A DNA stretch of 64,000 bases from Pseudooceanicola antarcticus (GTDB lineage Bacteria > Pseudomonadota > Alphaproteobacteria > Rhodobacterales > Rhodobacteraceae): the NCBI RefSeq assembly GCF_900215355.1, contig NZ_OBEA01000003.1, forward strand, positions 434,001 to 498,000. The letters are read 5' to 3'. Below are positions 25,701-32,988 of this stretch, piece by piece. The translations under genes and the position numbers were made by a program. Each line of letters opens with the position of its first letter. Positions within the stretch are counted from its first letter, which is position 1. The notes beneath the pieces were generated by a model. It worked only from the letters and a program-made list of their open reading frames with translations. It had not been told where the DNA came from and made no database searches.

Positions 25701-28700
25701 TCGAAGAGGACCAGGACATGCTGGTCTCGGTCTCCTGGTCGCCGGACCGCAAGCGCGCCAAGCTCTTCTCGCGCCCGCGTGACAGCCGCGACGACTGGGT
25801 GCTGCGCTCGGAAGGCAAGATCCGCGTCACCGATGTGCCCGCCCCCGAGGCGATGCCCTTCGATCCCGCGACCACCGAGTTGCAGGAGGTCGATGCGGCG
25901 CTGGTCTATGACGTGGATTCCAGCCAGGGCTTCGTGAACTACGGCCCCGCCTTCCAGGTGATCGACCGCATCTGGGTCGGCGAGCACAGCGCCGTGGCGC
26001 GCATCAAGGCGCCCGAGGCGATCAAGGGCCAGACCGAGACCTTCTATATCCACCCCTCGCTGATGGATGGCTGCCTGCAGATGTGCGATCCGCGCATCTC
26101 GGCGGCGACGATCCACACGCCTCGCAAGCCCGGCGACATGGCCTATCTGCCCGTCGGCGCCCGCAAGCTGCGCTACTACGGCCGTCTGCCCGACGAGGTG
26201 ATCGCCCATGCGCACCGCGCCCGGAACCCGGTGACGGGCGAGATCGAGGCGCATTTCACCGTCACCGACGTCGATGGCCGCGTGCTGTTCCAGGCCGAGG
26301 GCCTGCTGACCCAGCCGCTGCCCACCAAGGCCGCGGCAGAGGCCACTGACGAGGTGCTGCCGAACTTCACCGTCGAGGGCCTTTCCGAGATCCGCGACGA
26401 GCCCGCGCTGGTCGACGATGCGCTTGGCACCTGGCTGGTGCTGGCCGAAAGCGCCGCCGATGTGGCCCCGCTGGTCTCCGAGATGACAGCCCTTGGCGCC
26501 GCGCCCGTGGTGCTGACCCGCGACGCACTGGGCGAAGAGCTGGTGCAGGCGGTCGAGGACCAGCACGGCGAGGCGCTGGAGCAGGCGCAGGTGAAGGGTA
26601 TCTTCTTTGCAGCCGCCCTCGGTGCCGCCGGTACCCCTGCCGATGCCGAACCCGCCGATCTCTATGCGCAGATCGAGCGCAACGTGATGGACCTGATCAC
26701 CATCGGCGACCTGATGGACTTCCACCGCACCAACGAGGTGGCCCTGCCGCGCATCGCGGTGCTGACCTCTGGGGCCTATCCCGACCCGGTGACCGGCAAG
26801 GCCGGTGCTGCCGGGCTGACCCAGACGCCGATTTCGGCGCTTGGCCGGGTTCTGGCCACCGAGACGCCGGAATACCACGTGCGGATGTTCGACCACGACG
26901 GCTCGGACGCCGCGGGGCTGGCGCTGCGCCTGCTGTCGGACACCCTCGAAACCGAGACGGTGATCCGCGAGGGCAAGACCTATGGCGCCCGGCTATTCGC
27001 CCGCGAGACGTCAGAGTTCGAGCCCAAGCTGGTCGATGTGCCTGCCAGCGACGAGACGGTCAACTTCCACGCCACCATGCGCCAGCCGGGCGTCATAGAT
27101 GACCTGGGCCTCTGGGAGCTGCCGCTGGAAGCGCTGGCCGACGACGCGGTGCGGGTGCGTATCTCTGCGGTCGGCATGAACTTCCGCGATGTCATGGCCG
27201 TCACCGGCCTGCTGCCGGAAGAGGCAGAGCCCGATCCCGCCTGGCAGCACCTGGGCCTGGAGTTCGGCGCCGTGGTCCATGCGGTCGGCAAGAACGTCAC
27301 CGGCCTGAAGCCGGGAGACCGGGTCATGGGCATGGGCCGCCGCTGCCTGCAGCGCTTCATGGACGTGGACCCCCGCGCCCTGACCGTGCTGCCCGAGCAT
27401 ATCAGCCTGGAGGAAGCCGCCACGATCCCCTCGGCCTTCGCCACGGCGCATTACGCGCTGAACCGCGTCGGTCGCATGCGCAAGGGCGAGAAGGTCTTCA
27501 TCCATGTCGCCACCGGCGGCGTCGGCATGGCCGGCATCCAGCTGTGCCAGGATGTCGGGACCGAGATCTTCGCCACCGCAGGCAGCCCCGCCAAGCGCGA
27601 GCTGCTGGCCGAGCTGGGCGCCCATCACATCATGGACAGCCGCAGCCTGAAATTCGCCGATGATGTCGAGCGGATCACCGAAGGGCGCGGCGTCGACGTG
27701 CTGCTGAACTCGCTGCCCGGCGAATATATCACCAAGGGTCTGGATATCGTCGCGCCCTATGGCCGCTACCTGGAAATCGGCAAGGTCGACGTCTATGCCG
27801 ACAGTGCCATCGGCATGAAGGCCCTGCGCAAGAACGTCTCGTTCTCCTGCCTCGATCTGGCGGCCATGGGCCAGGAGCGGCCCGAGCTGCTGGCAGAGCT
27901 GATGCAGGAGGTGGTCGAGATGTTCGCCGAGCGCCGCCTCAAGCCGCTGCCGGTGACGTCCTTCCCGATCAGCCAGATCGGCGATGCGGTCCGCTACATG
28001 TCGCAGGCGCGGCACGTGGGCAAGGTCGTCGTCTCGCTGGAGGAAGCCAGCTTCAAGATCCGCCGCGACATCTCGCGCCCCGTGGCGCTGTCGGGCGATG
28101 CCTCCTACCTGATCACCGGCGGCACCAAGGGCTTTGGCCTGACCATCGCCGACTGGATGAGCCGCGCCGGCGCCGGCAAGCTGGTGCTGACCTCGCGCGG
28201 GGGCAGCTTCCTGAAGGAAGACATGGACCGCGTGAAGGCGATGCAGGCGCGTGGCACCCAGGTCGAGGCGCTGGCGCTCGATGTCACTTCCGAGACCGAG
28301 ATGGAGGCCTATGTGGCGGCCGCCACGTCCGACGCCACCCACCCGCTGCGCGGCGTGGTCCATGGCGCGGCGGTGATCAAGGATGGCTTCCTCAACCAGC
28401 TGACGCCCGAGGTGATAACCGAGGTGCTTAGGCCCAAGGTCCTGGGCGGCTGGATCCTGCACCGGGCCTTCGAGAAGGCAGGCGTCGAGCCCGACTTCCT
28501 GATCGGCTTCTCCTCCATCGCCGAGATCATCGGCTCGGGCGGGCAGGGCAACTACGTGGCGGCCAACGCCTTCCTGACCGCGCTGGCGCGCTATCGGGAT
28601 GGCCTTGGCCTGAACGGGACGGCGATCAACTGGGGTGCCATGGCTGAATCGGGCTTCGTCGCCCGTTCCGACGGCATGGCCAGCTACCTGGAATCGGTGG

Positions 28701-30352
28701 GCCTGCACGGCCTCACCGATGAAGAGACCGACATGGGCATGGAGATCGCGGTCTCCCGCGATGTGGCGGGCTTCTGCTACTCCAAGGCCGACTGGGTGCA
28801 GATCGCTCGGGCCAATGCCGCGCTTGGCGGCAGCCCCCGCATCGCGCCGCTCCTGCAGAAGGACGGCTCGGGCGGTGGCGAGGTGCGGGCGCGACTGATG
28901 GCGCTCAGCGGCGACGAGCTGCGCGCCGAGGCCATCGAGTTCCTCAAGGACGAAGTGGCCAATGTGCTGAAGATCGACAAGGCCACGATCCAGCCCGACC
29001 GCCCGATGTCCGAGCTGGGCCTCGACTCGCTCTCGTCCTTCGAGCTGAAGATGCGCGTCGAGACGGCGCTTGATTTCACCATGCCGGTGTCGCGCTTCCT
29101 GGCCGCGCCCTCGATCGACGAATTCGCCAAGATCCTCGAAGAGGAGATCGCCGCGATGGTCGAGGCCGAGGCCAATGCCGCGAGCGCCGAAGAGGCGGGC
29201 GGCGAGGGCGAGGCCGAGGGGGCGGACGTGGCCCTTGGCTTCCAGGGGACGGATCACCAGGTGGACCTGCTGCGCAGCTCTCTGGCGCCGATGAGCTCGA
29301 CCTCCGGCAAGCTGTCGCTCTTCCATCACCGCACCGCCGGCATCTCGACCGACCGGGCGGCGGCAGAGGCGGCCATGGCGGTGCTCGCAGAGCGCCACCC
29401 GTTGCTGCGCCTGCGCGCAGAAGGGGCGGGCGAGGCGCTGGTGCTGCAACTCGACGGCGCGCCGCAGGTGCTGGAGGCGCTGCCCGAGGTGCCCGAGGTG
29501 CCCGATGTGGCCGCGGGCCAGCTGGTCGTGCTGGCGGTCGGCGCGGGCAAGGTCAGCCTGATGCTGCACCTGGCCGTGGGCGACGCGGCTTCTGCGGACC
29601 TGCTGCTGGCCGAGCTCTCCGCGCTGCTGCGGGGCGAAGAGCTGGCCATCCCCGCCGCACGTGACGAGATCGACGCGGCCCTGGCGGCCTGCCGCTACGA
29701 CGAAGAGAGCGCCGAGGGCAAGAACGACCGCGCCTTCTGGTGGTACGCCGTGAAGGCGGGCGCCGCCCCGGTGCCCTTCGCGCGCCGGGCTCGGGCGCTC
29801 TTGCCCCAGGGCATGGGCCGCGAGCGGGGCCGTACGCAGGTGTTGTCGCTGCCGCTGGACGGGGCGGATCTGTCGGAAGACCGCATCCTGCTGCGTTTCG
29901 CGCGCGGTCTGCGCGCCGCGACGGGCTCGTCCGGCAATGTGCTGGTCACCCGGATCGCGTCGGCACGGGAAGGGCTGGAGGGGACCCCGGCCATCGGGCC
30001 CTTCGAGCAGGCCCAGCCGGTGCTGGTGGAATGTGATCTGCCCGAGGCCCTGGCCGAGGCGCGCCTGAGGCGCGTGCTGGCCGCCGCCGCGGCGCATCGC
30101 CACTTCGGCAGCGCCGCCGCGGCGAAGGCCTTTGCCAAGAGCTTCCGCGACTGGAAGGTGCATCCCTTCCAGCTGGCGGTGACCACGGGCGAGGCGGCCT
30201 CGCGCGCGGTGCACGCAAGCCATGACCTGGTGCTGGAGATCGACGCCGAGGCAGGCGAGCTGCGGCTCGTGCGCGACCTCGACGTGGTGACCGAGGGCGA
30301 GGCCCGCGCGATCCTCGCGGCCTTCGAGACGGCGCTGGTGCCCGCCCAGTAG
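22745..30352 (+). CDS. Fully reducing type I polyketide synthase, KS-AT-DH-psiKR-ER-KR-ACP-C*
   Basis: 2535 residues, one complete module. KS is intact (Cys186 in DTACSSS, His321 in EAHGTGT, His360 in NVGHAEA). AT has Ser647 in GHSIGE and His749 in TAWHSY. DH has His943 in HRMQSETLFP (the usual Gly is Ser) and Asp1108 in LMDGCLQ. A structural KR half lies at about 1210-1440, ER at about 1445-1760 (ATGGVGMAG near 1591), KR at about 1785-2000 (TGGTKGFG, Ser1924, Tyr1937) and ACP with Ser2095 in LGLDSLSS. The last 370 residues look like a condensation domain whose HHxxxDG has become HLAVGDA (2275-2281). There is no thioesterase. One fully reducing module suggests iterative synthesis of a saturated, fatty-acid-like chain, as in Mas/Pks2 of mycobacteria. 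It heads an acyltransferase, sulfotransferase and export gene row. Confidence 0.93.
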   Translation: MKRAVPDPEGAEFANALAIVGMACRLPGGNETPDDYWQFLLDRKTGIREVPEDRWNAETYYSENSDAIASATTKWAGFLDDIRGFDAKFFGISPREAAAMDPQQRLLLQCTYEALQDTQRAASDYSRGKTGVFVGISQSDYRTIQELRPTNPENFAGTGYALCISANRVSHRLNLKGPSYAVDTACSSSLVALNQAVQNLHSGACDVAVVAGVNVLAHPSSFIAFSRAGMLSSTGQISTFDNRANGFVRGEAAGVVVLKPYHKSLEDGDRIHALIHASACNQDGFTPTITAPAQDSQIDMLEDLFTQSGVDKAWVGYVEAHGTGTPVGDPIEAGAIGTVIGQHNAERPVWIGSGKANVGHAEAAAGISGLIKAVLAVRNGVVPPNVNFDTPNPNIPFDALNLKVPTAAEPFPEAGGLRFAVVNSFGFGGTNASTLISSVPAQAAVPVMPVARRGAQDFPYFFPLSGPSQEAILANAGDLLALLKDEDSALSQLSLAELSAALGKDRAHLTYRTMLLARSRDELLEALELLVENDEEKLSEAKTVITGQARTETSLCFVFAGQGSQWWAMGRQFMEHSPVFRDAVEAYDAHFKTVAGWSLVDELLADEASSRIDDTAVTQPALFAIQAGLGAVWESFGIKPDMVVGHSIGESAASYIAGGLTLEGAASFLSKRGVVRDQLGQKGAMAAVGLAPEDIEPLLPPKINVAAVNGPGSTTISGDYDTLHAFVEEFQESQPDTFIRILKVDTAWHSYQLEAGEEWFRREVKEVSWRVPQIPFISTVTGKPETKFDLEYAWLNLRRPVMFQQGIETALKMGATTFVELGPHSTLMGPTKSTALEAGAKVDVFQSLSRKEADFDIFARTAAQLYVSGYALDWDALAGGAEAPLALPRNHWMQESLWQDSEESRAALYGARPHPFLGRKSADAGSAWRMELNTKAWPFLKDHRMQSETLFPGAGYLETLVALGVELHGDKPLELSDTVIHEALFLEEDQDMLVSVSWSPDRKRAKLFSRPRDSRDDWVLRSEGKIRVTDVPAPEAMPFDPATTELQEVDAALVYDVDSSQGFVNYGPAFQVIDRIWVGEHSAVARIKAPEAIKGQTETFYIHPSLMDGCLQMCDPRISAATIHTPRKPGDMAYLPVGARKLRYYGRLPDEVIAHAHRARNPVTGEIEAHFTVTDVDGRVLFQAEGLLTQPLPTKAAAEATDEVLPNFTVEGLSEIRDEPALVDDALGTWLVLAESAADVAPLVSEMTALGAAPVVLTRDALGEELVQAVEDQHGEALEQAQVKGIFFAAALGAAGTPADAEPADLYAQIERNVMDLITIGDLMDFHRTNEVALPRIAVLTSGAYPDPVTGKAGAAGLTQTPISALGRVLATETPEYHVRMFDHDGSDAAGLALRLLSDTLETETVIREGKTYGARLFARETSEFEPKLVDVPASDETVNFHATMRQPGVIDDLGLWELPLEALADDAVRVRISAVGMNFRDVMAVTGLLPEEAEPDPAWQHLGLEFGAVVHAVGKNVTGLKPGDRVMGMGRRCLQRFMDVDPRALTVLPEHISLEEAATIPSAFATAHYALNRVGRMRKGEKVFIHVATGGVGMAGIQLCQDVGTEIFATAGSPAKRELLAELGAHHIMDSRSLKFADDVERITEGRGVDVLLNSLPGEYITKGLDIVAPYGRYLEIGKVDVYADSAIGMKALRKNVSFSCLDLAAMGQERPELLAELMQEVVEMFAERRLKPLPVTSFPISQIGDAVRYMSQARHVGKVVVSLEEASFKIRRDISRPVALSGDASYLITGGTKGFGLTIADWMSRAGAGKLVLTSRGGSFLKEDMDRVKAMQARGTQVEALALDVTSETEMEAYVAAATSDATHPLRGVVHGAAVIKDGFLNQLTPEVITEVLRPKVLGGWILHRAFEKAGVEPDFLIGFSSIAEIIGSGGQGNYVAANAFLTALARYRDGLGLNGTAINWGAMAESGFVARSDGMASYLESVGLHGLTDEETDMGMEIAVSRDVAGFCYSKADWVQIARANAALGGSPRIAPLLQKDGSGGGEVRARLMALSGDELRAEAIEFLKDEVANVLKIDKATIQPDRPMSELGLDSLSSFELKMRVETALDFTMPVSRFLAAPSIDEFAKILEEEIAAMVEAEANAASAEEAGGEGEAEGADVALGFQGTDHQVDLLRSSLAPMSSTSGKLSLFHHRTAGISTDRAAAEAAMAVLAERHPLLRLRAEGAGEALVLQLDGAPQVLEALPEVPEVPDVAAGQLVVLAVGAGKVSLMLHLAVGDAASADLLLAELSALLRGEELAIPAARDEIDAALAACRYDEESAEGKNDRAFWWYAVKAGAAPVPFARRARALLPQGMGRERGRTQVLSLPLDGADLSEDRILLRFARGLRAATGSSGNVLVTRIASAREGLEGTPAIGPFEQAQPVLVECDLPEALAEARLRRVLAAAAAHRHFGSAAAAKAFAKSFRDWKVHPFQLAVTTGEAASRAVHASHDLVLEIDAEAGELRLVRDLDVVTEGEARAILAAFETALVPAQ

Positions 30353-30371
30353 GCTTTGCACGATGACGCTT

Positions 30372-30395
30372 TCCCGCCCGAGACGTCGGGCGGGA
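30372..30395 (+). promoter_or_regulatory. Perfect hairpin between the PKS and the acyltransferase gene
   Basis: TCCCGCCCGA pairs with TCGGGCGGGA across GACG, with no T-run. It sits in the 93-bp gap after the PKS stop and probably stabilises the 3' end of the PKS message or attenuates read-through, not a full terminator. Confidence 0.55.
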
Positions 30396-30445
30396 GGCAG
30401 GTTTGCCGGGGGCGTGGTCGCCCGGAGACAGGAAGACAAGTGACC

Positions 30446-31804
30446 ATGGACACTCTGACCCGCGCCGAGGCGCAACCTCTTGGCCTCTGGCAGCGCTACC
30501 AGATCCGACAATTGACCGACCCGGCCTGCACACCGACCGGAGCGTCCATCTGGCTATTGTCCTTCGCCATGCTGATCCGGCCCAAGGCTGACCGCAGGCG
30601 GCTTGGACGTGCCTTCCAGAAGCTGGTGCGCCGTCACGACGGGCTGCGGCTGCGCTTCGAGCAGGATGACAGCGGTTGGCACGGGGTGATGAACCCGGTC
30701 AGCGCCTATGGGCTGACCGAGGTCGAACTGGGCGAAGTGGATGACGAGACCTTCCGCGGCAAGCTCAACGAGGTTGCGCGAAAGCCCATGGATATCCGCT
30801 CGGAAAAGCTGGTCGAGCTGGTGCTGCTGAACTGCGGCAGCCGGGGCGACGCGGTGGTCTGGCGCATCCACCATGCGCTGACCGACGGTTTCGGGATGAT
30901 CGTGCTGGCCGAGGATCTGTTCAAGTACATGCTGGGTCTGCCCATCCTCAGCTCGGCGCTGTCGCACCGGGACTACATCCGGCAATGGCAGAGCCCGAAG
31001 GGCGCCCGCGCCGCCGAGGTCGAGGCCTATTGGGCCCGCGTTGCCGCCGATGCGCCGCCCGCCCCCGACGTGGGACGAAGGGCCCGTGGGCTAGAGCCGC
31101 TGCACCTGTCCAACGCTGTCCGCGAGAGCAGGGGCCTGAACGTGCGGATCTCGGCGCAAAGCGCCGAGGCGTTGCGTGCCCGCAGCGCCGAGACGGGGCT
31201 TTCGCTGCAGCATCTGTTCTTCGGTGGCTTCCTCGAGGCTGTCTGCCGCATCCATGGGCTTGACCGGATGATCTTCGACTTCTCGGCCATGCGCACCGAG
31301 CCGGCCCTGTCGAACTATTGCGGCGATCACACGCTTGATCCCTTCATCATCTACCGCCCCGACCATGGCTCCGACCCTTGGGACCGCGCCGCCCGGCTGC
31401 AACGCCAGTACTTGGAGGCCATGGCCCATCTGCCCGCCGATGCGGCCCGGCGCGGCAGCCGGCTTGAGCAGAAGATGATCGAGGCCGGTGTCTATCCGCG
31501 CCAGTTCGCCACCTATGTCCCGAGGGCCACCAGGCGGGAGGAGGGCTCGACCTTCAGGAACGCCTTCGCGGCGCGCGCGGGAGAGACCGTCAGCTTTGGG
31601 GCGCATAGCTTCACGCCGCTGGAGCTGGACCAGAATGTGCACAGTCTTAACGAGTTGCAGGTGATTGCCATGGATGATGTCGGCACGGCTGCTTTCGGTC
31701 TCGGCTGGGATGCCGATGCCTATGACACCGAAGACATAGAGACGCTGGCGGCCCGGATCTGCCAGATCCTGGACATCGACCTGATTGAACTGGTGCCAAG
31801 ATGA
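30446..31804 (+). CDS. Free-standing condensation-domain/PapA-like acyltransferase
   Basis: 452 residues from the ATG at 30446; an in-frame GTG at 30440 and TTG at 30356 are alternatives. The C-domain fold is indicated by AFQKLVRRHDGLRLRFEQ near the N terminus and the active site IHHALTDGFGM (His142, His143, Asp147), complete unlike that in the PKS. Later SNYCGDHTLDPFIIY matches the second half of the fold. WS/DGAT and PapA enzymes share this motif and transfer an acyl chain from ACP or CoA to an alcohol or amine. Next to a thioesterase-less PKS it probably releases the chain as an ester or amide. Its stop overlaps the sulfotransferase start (ATGA). Confidence 0.8.
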   Translation: MDTLTRAEAQPLGLWQRYQIRQLTDPACTPTGASIWLLSFAMLIRPKADRRRLGRAFQKLVRRHDGLRLRFEQDDSGWHGVMNPVSAYGLTEVELGEVDDETFRGKLNEVARKPMDIRSEKLVELVLLNCGSRGDAVVWRIHHALTDGFGMIVLAEDLFKYMLGLPILSSALSHRDYIRQWQSPKGARAAEVEAYWARVAADAPPAPDVGRRARGLEPLHLSNAVRESRGLNVRISAQSAEALRARSAETGLSLQHLFFGGFLEAVCRIHGLDRMIFDFSAMRTEPALSNYCGDHTLDPFIIYRPDHGSDPWDRAARLQRQYLEAMAHLPADAARRGSRLEQKMIEAGVYPRQFATYVPRATRREEGSTFRNAFAARAGETVSFGAHSFTPLELDQNVHSLNELQVIAMDDVGTAAFGLGWDADAYDTEDIETLAARICQILDIDLIELVPR

Positions 31805-32979
31805 CGCCTGCGAATTCCTCTGCCCGCCGCCGCGACGGCGACCTGGTGCAGGCCAATCCCCGAGACTACGGCTATTCGCCCAACATGCCACGCCTCTGGC
31901 ACGGGATGACCTTCCAGGCCTGGCGCGGGATGTCGCGCGGCCAATGGGTGAACCGGGACCTGATCCGTCCGGGGCTCTTTGCCTCGGTCACGGCCCTGAG
32001 CCTGGGCAATACGCTGATGGCGGCGCTCAGCGATCTGCTGTTCGGCCGGGCGCTGGAAAAGGTGAAGATCGAGCCCGATCCGGTCTTCGTGCTGGGTTTC
32101 TGGCGCTCGGGCACCACCTGGCTGCACCAGCTGCTGTCCAATGACCCGCGCTTCACCGCGCCGACCTCGCTGCAGGTCTTCATGCCCGAGACCTTCCTGG
32201 TGCTGAGCCGCGTGATGCGCCCACTGGAGAGGCTCTGGCTGCCGAAGAGCCGGCCCATGGATGCGGTGGCGCTGAAGGCCGATACCTCGGAGGAAGACGA
32301 GGTGGCGCTGGCGGTCTCCGGGGCGGCCTCGATCATGCGGGCGCTGTCCTATGGCAATCTGAACGATCCGCGGGTGACCTGGGATATCGACAGCCTGCCC
32401 GAGGCGGACCTTGACCATTGGCGCCGCACCTGGATGCGCTTCCTGACCAAGGTGCAGTACCGCGCCCCGTCCAAGCAACTGCTGCTGAAATCGCCCGGCC
32501 ACACGATGCGCATCCGAGAGGTGCTGCGTCAGTTCCCCAATGCCCGCTTCATCCATATCATCCGCGATCCCTACGCGGTGGCGGCCTCCTATCTGTTTTC
32601 CTCCGAGGCGATGACCGCGACGCAGACCGTGCTCAAGGTCATGCCCACCGAGGCAGAGCAACTGGATGGCGCGCTCAGGGTGCTGCCCGAGTTTCACCGG
32701 GCCTTCGAGGCGCAGAAGCACCTGATCCCCGAAGGCCGCTACACCCAGATCCGCTACGAGGCCCTGAGCAAAGACCCCAAGGCGGTGCTGTGCGGCGCCT
32801 ACGAGGACCTGGGTCTGGACAGCTTCGGCGATCTCGAGCCGGGGCTGGATCGCATGATCGAGGCGCGCCGGGGCTACAAGGCCGGCAGACCTGCGCTGGA
32901 CCCGGTTCTGGCCCGGCGCATCGAGACGGATTGGTACGAGTATTTCGAGCGTTACGGCTACCCGATACGAACAGAATAG
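31801..32979 (+). CDS. PAPS-dependent sulfotransferase family protein
   Basis: 392 residues. The phosphosulfate loop is GFWRSGTTWLHQLLSNDP at about 99-116, and the 3'-phosphate site is FIHIIRDPYAVAASYLFSS at about 249-267, matching the Sulfotransfer_3 group. The C terminus YEYFERYGYPI is usual there. It should move sulfate from PAPS to a hydroxyl or amino group of a small molecule or lipid. It is translationally coupled to the acyltransferase before it and followed by an exporter 9 bp on, so its substrate is probably the PKS product or the acceptor. A kinase for PAPS is not in the window. Confidence 0.85.
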   Translation: MTPANSSARRRDGDLVQANPRDYGYSPNMPRLWHGMTFQAWRGMSRGQWVNRDLIRPGLFASVTALSLGNTLMAALSDLLFGRALEKVKIEPDPVFVLGFWRSGTTWLHQLLSNDPRFTAPTSLQVFMPETFLVLSRVMRPLERLWLPKSRPMDAVALKADTSEEDEVALAVSGAASIMRALSYGNLNDPRVTWDIDSLPEADLDHWRRTWMRFLTKVQYRAPSKQLLLKSPGHTMRIREVLRQFPNARFIHIIRDPYAVAASYLFSSEAMTATQTVLKVMPTEAEQLDGALRVLPEFHRAFEAQKHLIPEGRYTQIRYEALSKDPKAVLCGAYEDLGLDSFGDLEPGLDRMIEARRGYKAGRPALDPVLARRIETDWYEYFERYGYPIRTE

Positions 32980-32988
32980 AAGATCTTG

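Noticed and set aside
24014-30511. Two minus-strand frames of 960 and 1166 codons under the PKS
   Set aside because: Shadows of the PKS reading frame. They contain no domain pattern and no ribosome site, and they follow its third-base bias.
31801-32979. NodH-type Nod-factor sulfotransferase
   Set aside because: The fold motif is shared by many sulfotransferases; no nod genes or nod boxes are present.
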